IMG/VR virus record: IMGVR_UViG_3300010885_080705
Location: 1 to 35,758 of that record
Reading direction: 5' to 3' (one strand)
Origin: a virus
Length of the DNA stretch: 35,758 bases
The notes beneath the pieces are model-generated. The model saw only the letters and a list, made by a program, of their open reading frames with translations, searched no databases and was not told the DNA's origin. Position numbers and translations under genes: made by a program. Within the stretch, counting starts at the first letter, position 1. Every line of letters begins with the position of its first letter. Positions 16,244-23,543 of this stretch are shown piece by piece.

Positions 16244-16272
16244 TTAACTGAGAATTTGCTTACTTTTATCAT
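16244..16272 (+). promoter_or_regulatory. Candidate promoter for the helicase gene
   Basis: TTAACT (16244-16249), 17 bases and TATCAT (16267-16272) sit in the 128-base gap between exonuclease and helicase genes. An AAAGGAAA Shine-Dalgarno at about 16282 precedes the ATG at 16306. A short CTCTCA/TGAGA inverted repeat lies just upstream (about 16236-16253). Nothing else is seen in this gap. Confidence 0.4.
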
Positions 16273-16305
16273 ATTTCACACAAAGGAAACGAGCTATACA
16301 AAAAC

Positions 16306-17757
16306 ATGGCAGACTCGAATAGTAAATCTTTTTCTGATGCGAACTGGAACGAAGCGATGCAAGAACGCATCATGCAATCTATGATTGTAGACAAGGAATG
16401 GGCTGGTGGATTTTTGGAAGTGTTTTCACCAGATTTTTTTGATGATGCAAACATGCATCTAAAAGCACTTTCAAAGCTTTATATCAAACATCATCAACGG
16501 TACAAGGAATTTCCATCTGTAGATCTTTTGGAAGCCATGTCAAAAGAATCTTTTGGGCAAGATAAACCAATGCTCAGCAAGATTGATTGTTTCTTAACAT
16601 CTGTAAGAGCAAATGAACACCTTGGCGATCTTGCTTATGCTAAAGAGAAATCACTTGATTGGTGCAAACGACAAAAAACATTCCAAACTGTTTTGGAAGC
16701 AACCACTCATATTGATGAAGGCAACTATGATTTAGTTGTACAAAAGATTAAAGAGGTTGCATCTTTCGGTATTACTCAATCACAAGGATTGAACTATGCG
16801 GAAGATTTTGAGCGAAGGTACTCCAAAGAAGCAAGAAAACCTGTTTCCACAGGAATTGCAGAACTAGATGACAAGGTTATCCTAAATGGCGGTCTTGCGG
16901 CAAAAGAAATCGGTATTGTGGTCGCCCCAACAAACCATGGTAAGTCCCATGTACTTATCCAGTTTGGAGCAGAGGCACTTCTACGTGGTAAAACAGTATT
17001 TCACTTCACCATGGAACTACCAGAAGAATATGTTGGTCTTAGATACGATTCGTATATCACAAAGATAAATTGCTCTGATCTAGAAGGCAGTAAAGAAGTT
17101 GTAAGGGAAGAAATTGAACGTCTGAAATCAGATGGTATTCTAGGAAACCTTATTATTAAAGAATATGCTGCTGGTGTTCCATCTGTTGGTACGTTGCGCT
17201 CATTTATTGAAAAGATGGCTTATAAAAACTATAAGCCAGATATTATAATTGTAGATTATGCCGCACTGATTCGTAGCATTGAAAGGCATGAACACATGCG
17301 TATTGAGCTACAGTTGATTATTCGTGAGCTAAAAGCTCTCGCAAAAGAAATGTCATGTCCAGTTTGGACCGCTTTGCAATCAAATAAAGAGGGATCAAAA
17401 AATGGTGTTGTTGATGAGACAAATCTAGCGGAATCATATGCTCAAGCAGCAGAAGCAGATTTTATTGTTGGCTTGTTTCAAAAGGGTGGATATGGAACAT
17501 TACATGTTGCTAAAAACAGAATGGGAATAAAAGATCGAACATTTGGTATACATCTTGATACTGCCAGATCTACTCTACAAGTTCTACCCGATGATCCAGA
17601 TGAAGAAACAGAAGGCTCAACATCAAAGGGAATTGTTGTTAAAGCCGCAAATAGTACAGATGCTAGTAAATCAAAAGAGTTTAAAAAATTCCTTAAGGAG
17701 CGTCAAGAAAAACTTAAGGAAGTTGACTCAAACGTTAAAATAGCATTCAATGAATAA
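16306..17757 (+). CDS. Replicative DNA helicase, DnaB/gp41-like
   Basis: This 483-aa protein has an alpha-helical N-terminal domain (about 1-160) and a RecA-fold motor beginning at PVSTGIAELDDKVILNGG. Walker A reads APTNHGKS (207-214), where the usual first Gly is Ala, a variation also tolerated in phage DnaB relatives. The H2/Walker B strand is PDIIIVDYAALI (about 308-319), followed by LKALAKEMSCPVWTALQSN, the H3 segment with its conserved Gln. A GYGTLHVAKNRMG segment gives the arginine-finger region. It should unwind the fork and load with the PrimPol. A Ser/Lys-rich tail ends the protein. No intein is present, unlike several phage gp41 relatives known to carry split inteins. Confidence 0.9.
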   Translation: MADSNSKSFSDANWNEAMQERIMQSMIVDKEWAGGFLEVFSPDFFDDANMHLKALSKLYIKHHQRYKEFPSVDLLEAMSKESFGQDKPMLSKIDCFLTSVRANEHLGDLAYAKEKSLDWCKRQKTFQTVLEATTHIDEGNYDLVVQKIKEVASFGITQSQGLNYAEDFERRYSKEARKPVSTGIAELDDKVILNGGLAAKEIGIVVAPTNHGKSHVLIQFGAEALLRGKTVFHFTMELPEEYVGLRYDSYITKINCSDLEGSKEVVREEIERLKSDGILGNLIIKEYAAGVPSVGTLRSFIEKMAYKNYKPDIIIVDYAALIRSIERHEHMRIELQLIIRELKALAKEMSCPVWTALQSNKEGSKNGVVDETNLAESYAQAAEADFIVGLFQKGGYGTLHVAKNRMGIKDRTFGIHLDTARSTLQVLPDDPDEETEGSTSKGIVVKAANSTDASKSKEFKKFLKERQEKLKEVDSNVKIAFNE

Positions 17758-17781
17758 ATACAGGAGCACTTTAGATTTACT

Positions 17782-19716
17782 ATGTCACTTCTAGAAAAAC
17801 GTATTACTTACAAACCTTTCTCATATAACCAAGCTTATGACTATTGGCTCAAACAGCAGCAAAGCCATTGGATTCCAACCGAAGTACAAATGGCTTCAGA
17901 TGTCCAAGATTGGAAACTAAATTTAACAGAGTCAGAAAAATCAGTTATTGCTGGTGTCCTAAAAGGATTTATTCAGACAGAACTAATTGTTGAAGACTAT
18001 TGGGCAACAAGGGTTGCCAAATGGTTCCCACATCCAGAAATCCAAATGATGGCTTCTACGTTTGGCTCTTTTGAATGCTTTGATAAAGAAACAGAGCTTT
18101 TAACTGCCACGGGTTGGAAAAATGTTACTACCTTGTCAATGAATGATAAGATTGCTCAATATGATATTAAATCTAAAAAGATTACATTTGTTAATCCCCT
18201 AAAAGTTGTAAGTTACGATTATAATGGTAAATTACACTACTATAATTCTAGCACAACAAATATTTGCGTTACACCAAACCATGATCTTGTTTTAATTCAC
18301 CCAAAAACAAAAAAGGCACAAAAAAAGAAATCAATGGAAGGCAAGTGGGGAAGAAATTACCTGTATCCTATTGCTGGAATTGGCGACGGCAAACAAGATA
18401 CCTTGTCTGCTTATGAAAAGCTATTGATTGCCGTTCAAGCTGATGGAACTTTGCGTGGATTGTGCCCACAAAGCAATAAAACATGGAAAACTTGTGATAT
18501 TAATCTAAAGAAAGAGCGTAAAATAAAACGTCTTGAGAGTTTGCTAAAACAATCTAAAATTGAGTTTAGTAAACGTATAACTGAAGATGGTTTTACACTG
18601 TTCACATTTTGTCTTCAAAATCAAACTGATATTAATCTAGTTAAATCTTTTGAATGTTTTAATCTATCAGATTTTTCTGTTGAAAAAGCCAAAGAATTTA
18701 TTGAAGAGTTAATTTTTTGGGATGGATCTGCTAATAGACTTTGGTACAATACAAATAAACAAGCAGTAGATTTTGTACAAGCGATTGCTGTACTTGGCAA
18801 TATTAGCGCCCAAGTTAGTATGAATCGTACAAAAGAAGAATCTCTAAAAAACAAATTGCCACAAGGTACAACTCCAAAAACAGCAAAAGATTGCTTTGTT
18901 ATTAGTTTCTCTGACCAAGTAAATAGAACCTATCCACATAGAGTGGAAGTGGATTACAATGATAAAGTTTATTGTGTATCAGTTCCAACACAGAACATTA
19001 TTTCGAGAAGAAACAATAAAGTTGCTATCACTGGAAATACAATTCATACTGTCGCTTATGCTTATCTAAACGATACATTAGGGCTAACTGATTATGACGC
19101 ATTCCTACAAGAACCAACTGCAAAGGCTAAGATTGATAGATTAATCAATATTGATCCACAATCAACTGATCTTAAAGAAATTGCCGCATCACTAGCCATC
19201 TTTTCTGCCTTTACAGAAGGCGTTTCCCTATTCTCAAGTTTCGCTATCCTGTTTAACTTCTCAAGGTTTAACAAACTAAAAGGAGTTTCACAAATTATTA
19301 GTTGGAGTGTGTTGGATGAATCATTGCATTCTCAAGCTGGAACATGGTTATTTAGGACTCTAATTCAAGAAAACCCAGAAATTTGGACTGATGATGTTAA
19401 GCAAAAAATTTATGAAGCTGCAAGAGAAACCATTAAACTAGAAGATAATTTTATTGATATGGTGTTTAAAGATGGTGAGATTGAAGGTGTTAATACTCAC
19501 GATCTTAAACAGTTTATCAGGCACCGTGCTAACGTAAAACTTGGTGAGGTATTGTGCAAAACTAACTGGAAGAATATAGATCAAGACTCCCTTAAACGTA
19601 TGGCTTGGTTTGACACACTGTCGCAAGGTATTGCCCAACAAGACTTTTTTAGCGGCAGAGAATTTAGCTACGGTAAGGGTGTGGTAGATTTCGGTAAAAT
19701 CTTTCAAGACGATTGA
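17782..19716 (+). CDS. nrdB: Ribonucleotide reductase class I small subunit with an in-frame intein
   Basis: The 644-aa precursor contains a 321-aa intein (residues 99-419), leaving a 323-aa mature NrdB. The exteins carry the di-iron ligands (Glu in ELIVEDYW, Glu98, and the His of TIH after the intein). They also carry the radical Tyr four residues after that His (TVAY, matching Tyr122 of E. coli), and the later ELxxS/DESLHSQ ligands. It generates the tyrosyl radical for the NrdA encoded 24 bases downstream. Splicing joins FGSFE to TIHTVAYAYL, restoring the E-x-x-H motif, so the enzyme cannot work unspliced. AGGAG lies 15 bases before the ATG, which is long. The pair is probably co-transcribed with the helicase gene. 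Confidence 0.93.
   Translation: MSLLEKRITYKPFSYNQAYDYWLKQQQSHWIPTEVQMASDVQDWKLNLTESEKSVIAGVLKGFIQTELIVEDYWATRVAKWFPHPEIQMMASTFGSFECFDKETELLTATGWKNVTTLSMNDKIAQYDIKSKKITFVNPLKVVSYDYNGKLHYYNSSTTNICVTPNHDLVLIHPKTKKAQKKKSMEGKWGRNYLYPIAGIGDGKQDTLSAYEKLLIAVQADGTLRGLCPQSNKTWKTCDINLKKERKIKRLESLLKQSKIEFSKRITEDGFTLFTFCLQNQTDINLVKSFECFNLSDFSVEKAKEFIEELIFWDGSANRLWYNTNKQAVDFVQAIAVLGNISAQVSMNRTKEESLKNKLPQGTTPKTAKDCFVISFSDQVNRTYPHRVEVDYNDKVYCVSVPTQNIISRRNNKVAITGNTIHTVAYAYLNDTLGLTDYDAFLQEPTAKAKIDRLINIDPQSTDLKEIAASLAIFSAFTEGVSLFSSFAILFNFSRFNKLKGVSQIISWSVLDESLHSQAGTWLFRTLIQENPEIWTDDVKQKIYEAARETIKLEDNFIDMVFKDGEIEGVNTHDLKQFIRHRANVKLGEVLCKTNWKNIDQDSLKRMAWFDTLSQGIAQQDFFSGREFSYGKGVVDFGKIFQDD
18076..19038 (+). mobile_element. 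NrdB intein with LAGLIDADG-type endonuclease domain
   Basis: The intein spans residues 99-419 of the precursor. It starts with Cys99 (CFDKETELLTATGW, block A), has TPNH in CVTPNHDLVL (block B) and ends VAITGN before Thr420 (block G, with Gly in place of the usual penultimate His). The middle has two DOD-like motifs, LLIAVQADGTLRG and FIEELIFWDGSANR, so a two-motif homing endonuclease is present, possibly active. Block F is represented by KVYCVSVPTQN. The insertion point lies between the metal-ligand Glu and the Thr of the ETIH motif. Confidence 0.92.
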
Positions 19717-19740
19717 TTAATAAGCAGAGGACAGACTACA

Positions 19741-21957
19741 ATGAAACTAAACTTAGAAGAACTAAAACTTAACGGTGAAGCGGCTGAATGGCACACAGAT
19801 GAATCAATTAAAACTCTAGAAAACGGTTATTTGCTGGAGGGAGAAACTCCTAAATCCATGTATAGCAGAATTGCTAGGGCTGTGGCATCAAGGCTTAATA
19901 AACCAGAACTAGAACAAAAGTTTTTTGATTATATGTGGAAAGGTTGGCTTGGACCCGCTTCACCAGTTTGTGCAAATATGGGAACAGAGCGTGGCTTACC
20001 TATTTCTTGCTATTCAGTTCATGTTGGTGATGCCGTTAATGATATTATGGATTCTATGAGTGAGTTAGCGGCACTATCAAAACATGGTGGTGGTGTTGGT
20101 ATGCATTGGAATGATGTTCGTTCACGGGGCAGCGAAATTTCAAACGGCAACGGTAAATCAGATGGAGTTATTCCATTTCTAAAAATTCAAGACTCTACAA
20201 CAATTGGAATTTCCCAGGGTGGTGTACGCAGAGGTGCTAGTGCTGCGTATCTCCCAGTAGATCATGGAGATGTTGAAGAATTCTTGAAAATGCGTAGACC
20301 GCAAGGAGATACCAACCGTCAATGCCTAAACATCCATCATGGAATTAATGTTTCTGATTCTTTTATGAATCGTGTTATTGATAAAAAAGATAAAGAAGCT
20401 AGATCTCTTTGGGTTGAAATCATGAAAACAAGATATGAAACAGGAGAACCATATCTTTTTTTCTCTGATAATGTCGATAAAAACAGACCTGAGATTTATA
20501 AAAAACTTGGCCTAGATGTAAAAGGATCGAATATTTGCTGTGTCTCTGGTGATACACTTATTTTGACAAAGCAAGGTCCGCAAAGAATTGATTCACTTAC
20601 AGGCAAGACAGTAGAAATATGGGATGGAAAGGAATGGGTGTTAAATAATACCTTTAGCCAACGTGGAGTTGACAAGCTGATTAGAGTAAGAATTTCAGAT
20701 GGTTCATTTATTGATTCAAATGCTAACCATAGATGGTTTGTTGCTAAGAACTATAAGACTCATTGTGATAGAAAACATAAAGAAACTTACACAAAAGATC
20801 TTAAGATTGGTCAGTGGGTTGAATCTCATAATATTGACAGTAAAACATGCAAACCTCTTGCTAAAAGACGTAAAGCCGCAAGGATTGTATCAATCGAAAC
20901 ATTATCTGGAGATCACCCAGTCTATTGTCCAACATTACCATCTACAGGTAAATTTGGTTTGGCTAATGGTCTTATGACTGGAAATACAGAAATTTTCCTG
21001 CACACTGATAAAGATCACAGTTTTGTATGTTGTCTTTCCTCTTTGAATCTTGCTAAATATGATGAATGGAAAGATACAGATGTAATGTACTATTCCACTT
21101 GGTTTCTTGATGGAGTTATGCAAGAGTTTATTGAAAAGGCAAAATCAAAACCTGGTTTTGAACGAGCAGTAAGATTCGCAGAAAAATCAAGAGCACTTGG
21201 TCTTGGCGTTCTTGGATTTCATACTCTTTTACAAAAACGTATGTTACCATATGATCATTTTGATACCTTTATGCTAAATGCAGAAATTTTCCGCAACCTA
21301 GATCGGGAAACAAAACGGGCATCAGAAGATTTGGCGAAAGAATATGGAGAGCCAGAATGGTGTAAAGGATTTGGAGTGAGAAATACTCACAGAGTTGCAC
21401 TAGCTCCAACAGTATCAAACTCTATTATTTCAGGAAACGTTTCACCATCTATTGAACCATGGACTGCAAATTCTTTTGCTAAAAAGTCTGCAAAAGGGAC
21501 ATTTATTCATCGTAACAAAGAACTAGAAGTAATCTTAGAAGCTAAAGGTAAAAATACTGAATCTGTATGGGCATCTATTGTTGGTAATCAAGGATCAGTA
21601 CAACATCTTGACTTTTTAACAAAACAAGAAAAAGATGTGTTTTTAACAGCAAGAGAGATTAATCAATTTGTTCTTATTAAACTTGCAGGGCAACGTCAAC
21701 GCTGGATTGACCAAGGGCAATCTATTAACCTTTTCTTTCCTTCAAATGTTGATCCAAAGTACTTTCATGATGTTCATGTAATGGCATGGAAAGAGGGTTT
21801 AAATACTCTATACTATTGCCGTACTTCTTCTCCACTTAAGGGAGATGCTGGATCAAGGGAGTATGATAGAAAAACAATAGATGCTCAAGCAGAAGCAGTT
21901 GTAGATAATACTCCATATTCAAGAAGTGCTTCTGAGTGTGTTGCATGTGAAGGTTAA
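19741..21957 (+). CDS. nrdA: Ribonucleotide reductase class I large subunit with a mini-intein
   Basis: The 738-aa precursor includes a 149-aa intein (267-415) and yields a 589-aa enzyme, clearly shorter than E. coli NrdA (761 aa). The N-terminal ATP-cone is missing, so dATP inhibition through that domain is not expected. The exteins show PISCYSV (Cys225 equivalent), SNIC (Cys266, thiyl-radical Cys439 equivalent) followed after splicing by TEI (Glu441 equivalent), and FVCCLSSLNL (Cys462 region). They also show LNTLYYC (Tyr730-Tyr731 pair) and the C-terminal CVAC redox pair. It reduces ribonucleotides together with NrdB. An AGAGGA Shine-Dalgarno precedes the ATG. Confidence 0.93.
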   Translation: MKLNLEELKLNGEAAEWHTDESIKTLENGYLLEGETPKSMYSRIARAVASRLNKPELEQKFFDYMWKGWLGPASPVCANMGTERGLPISCYSVHVGDAVNDIMDSMSELAALSKHGGGVGMHWNDVRSRGSEISNGNGKSDGVIPFLKIQDSTTIGISQGGVRRGASAAYLPVDHGDVEEFLKMRRPQGDTNRQCLNIHHGINVSDSFMNRVIDKKDKEARSLWVEIMKTRYETGEPYLFFSDNVDKNRPEIYKKLGLDVKGSNICCVSGDTLILTKQGPQRIDSLTGKTVEIWDGKEWVLNNTFSQRGVDKLIRVRISDGSFIDSNANHRWFVAKNYKTHCDRKHKETYTKDLKIGQWVESHNIDSKTCKPLAKRRKAARIVSIETLSGDHPVYCPTLPSTGKFGLANGLMTGNTEIFLHTDKDHSFVCCLSSLNLAKYDEWKDTDVMYYSTWFLDGVMQEFIEKAKSKPGFERAVRFAEKSRALGLGVLGFHTLLQKRMLPYDHFDTFMLNAEIFRNLDRETKRASEDLAKEYGEPEWCKGFGVRNTHRVALAPTVSNSIISGNVSPSIEPWTANSFAKKSAKGTFIHRNKELEVILEAKGKNTESVWASIVGNQGSVQHLDFLTKQEKDVFLTAREINQFVLIKLAGQRQRWIDQGQSINLFFPSNVDPKYFHDVHVMAWKEGLNTLYYCRTSSPLKGDAGSREYDRKTIDAQAEAVVDNTPYSRSASECVACEG
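20539..20985 (+). other. NrdA mini-intein (no endonuclease)
   Basis: The intein spans residues 267-415. It starts CVSGDTLILTKQGPQRI (block A), has SNANHRWFV as block B, and ends SGDHPVYCP...GLMTGN before Thr416. At about 149 aa it is a splicing-only mini-intein without LAGLIDADG or HNH motifs. As in the NrdB intein, the penultimate residue is Gly instead of His and the +1 residue is Thr. It sits immediately after the catalytic Cys266. Confidence 0.92.
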
Positions 21958-21959
21958 AA

Positions 21960-21982
21960 TATAGTTAGCTTTAAGCCAACTA
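21960..21982. repeat. Near-perfect palindrome covering the start of the next gene
   Basis: ATAGTT-A-GCTTTAAGC-C-AACTAT is palindromic apart from its two inner mismatches. It starts three bases after the nrdA stop and ends on the A of the next ATG (21982). It could be an mRNA hairpin limiting translation of that gene or an operator. Confidence 0.5.
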
Positions 21983-22716
21983 TGCTACAAGAAATAATAC
22001 AAAAACTTTCAGCGGCACCAACACAAGCCAAAAGAGAACAAGAAATAGGTAGGTTTCTAGAAATAGGAACACTACCTAATTTTATTTTTGAACCTACAGT
22101 TATAACTGTAACAGATAAAACAAACGTTCTTGAATACAAGGTTTGTTCTGAATATCTTTGTTTAGGTACAGAACAGGAATATATGCATATTCCAATGTCT
22201 CCATTAACCTGCAAAGAGTTTATGTTGCAAAGAGACTTTGTTTTACCAACTCCAACAATGTCTAAGCAAATTTATTCTGCCTCGAAAATTAAACCTGGCG
22301 TTATTTCTTGGTCTGATTTATACAAAAATAAAACCAAAAAATACAACAGAGACTCTACCATGTGCTATGTTGATCATAGCAATCGCCTTCAAGAAATTAT
22401 AAAGGTTAAAGGTAGTAAATCTGGAGAATTAATTGGCGGGCATAAAAAAGATGTTGTGTTAACAAACATGTTAACAAATCAAAAATATAAAAATAACGTA
22501 GCAATATACGGTTGGTTTAATACAGATGGATCAATGATTCAAAACCTAAACGCAGTAGACCATGTTGTAACATACGTTGACTATTCACATGGGTTACGAA
22601 TGGTTTATAATAAATGCAAGTTAAATGGACAAGATGCAACAATTAAACAAATATGGAATGATACAAATTTATGTAAATTATTGCATGATGATGTGTTAAA
22701 ATTTCAAAGTTATTAA
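21982..22716 (+). CDS. Conserved bacterial-type protein of unknown function
   Basis: A 244-aa protein without signal peptide or membrane segment. From memory it resembles a family of uncharacterised, often secreted, bacterial proteins with the order FLEIGxLPNFI, a YLCLG...HIPM strand pair, FVLPTPTMSKQIY (about 90), SGELIGGHKKDVV (about 150) and VAIYGWFNTDG-x-IQNL (about 173). YVDYSHGLR follows near 203. The invariant-looking His, Lys, Asp, Tyr and Trp residues suggest an enzyme or sugar-binding fold, but the activity is not known to me. It lies between nrdA and the dnaE half. No SD is visible; a palindrome covers its start. Confidence 0.6.
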   Translation: MLQEIIQKLSAAPTQAKREQEIGRFLEIGTLPNFIFEPTVITVTDKTNVLEYKVCSEYLCLGTEQEYMHIPMSPLTCKEFMLQRDFVLPTPTMSKQIYSASKIKPGVISWSDLYKNKTKKYNRDSTMCYVDHSNRLQEIIKVKGSKSGELIGGHKKDVVLTNMLTNQKYKNNVAIYGWFNTDGSMIQNLNAVDHVVTYVDYSHGLRMVYNKCKLNGQDATIKQIWNDTNLCKLLHDDVLKFQSY

Positions 22717-22743
22717 CAATACATTTACATTGAATATTGTTAA
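22713..22743. repeat. Perfect 9-bp inverted repeat spanning a stop codon
   Basis: TTAACAATA (22713-22721) and TATTGTTAA (22735-22743) flank a 13-base loop; the left arm contains the TAA of the upstream gene. No U-run follows. Confidence 0.5.
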
Positions 22744-22764
22744 ACATCATCTAAAAGGTTATCA

Positions 22765-23031
22765 ATGTTTAAAATAAGAGTAAATCCTGAAATGTTAAGA
22801 AGAGTTTTAGATTTTTATGTAAGAGAATTATTTAACACATTAGGCAACAGACCATTAACTCCTGCATTTATTGAGCTTTTAACACGGCAGTTAAATGAAA
22901 CTCAAACCAAGATGCGTATGGCAGAACCATACAATTCACACTGGGATATTGAAGTTAAATTATTGGTTGACATTCCAACCCAAAGATACGATGTTGACAT
23001 AGCCAATCCTGATCAGATTGAGCTAATGTAA
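22765..23031 (+). CDS. Hypothetical protein, 88 aa
   Basis: Unrecognised. The sequence is a well-formed small soluble protein with a helical first half (PEMLRRVLDFYVRELFNTLG) and a beta-like second half ending IELM. AAAGG lies at good spacing before the ATG. Its stop overlaps the next ATG by one base (TAATG), so the two are translationally coupled. It sits just ahead of the dnaE half, but a polymerase-related role is only suggested by position. Confidence 0.65.
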   Translation: MFKIRVNPEMLRRVLDFYVRELFNTLGNRPLTPAFIELLTRQLNETQTKMRMAEPYNSHWDIEVKLLVDIPTQRYDVDIANPDQIELM

Positions 23032-23543
23032 TGAGAGATAAATTTCAAGATTTATTTGGGGCAACACCAGAAACTACTCAAAAGATAAAAGAACAATTTT
23101 GTTATAAAACTTTTAGTTTTGAAATAGGTAATATATCAGTTAGCACATATCATGTACCAATGGCATCCAGAGATAAGTTGGAATTGACTAAAAAGTCAAT
23201 TGACTCTTTGGAGTGTATTAACAAAAACCAATATAAATTTAAATCAACAAGATATATCTTTAAAGAAGATTCTTTTGAAAGTAAAGAGGTAAGACGAGTA
23301 GATTATTTTTTAAATGATCCAAGATCAAACCTTCATATTTTTGCGCCAACACTTGATAGTTTTGACTTAATACTTTTGGACATTGCCCCGTACTGGGAAG
23401 ATGTATACAGTCTCCAGCTAACCAACAACATAAGTCATGGATCAAACATATATTCATTTTGTGCTAAAATACTGACACAATATGGTATGTTTTACTGTGA
23501 ACTATATGATTGTTTTCTTAAACAAAAGAGAATATCAACATGA
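23031..23543 (+). CDS. Hypothetical protein, 170 aa
   Basis: Unrecognised. It starts within the TAATG overlap with the 88-aa gene and ends in an ATGA overlap with the polymerase gene, so three genes are chained. The sequence alternates charged and aromatic residues (YFLNDPRSNLHIFAP, LILLDIAPYWEDVYSL) with no signal peptide, membrane segment or known motif. It contains several Cys residues (CYK, LECIN, FCAK, CELYDC) in no zinc-ribbon spacing. Confidence 0.6.
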   Translation: MRDKFQDLFGATPETTQKIKEQFCYKTFSFEIGNISVSTYHVPMASRDKLELTKKSIDSLECINKNQYKFKSTRYIFKEDSFESKEVRRVDYFLNDPRSNLHIFAPTLDSFDLILLDIAPYWEDVYSLQLTNNISHGSNIYSFCAKILTQYGMFYCELYDCFLKQKRIST

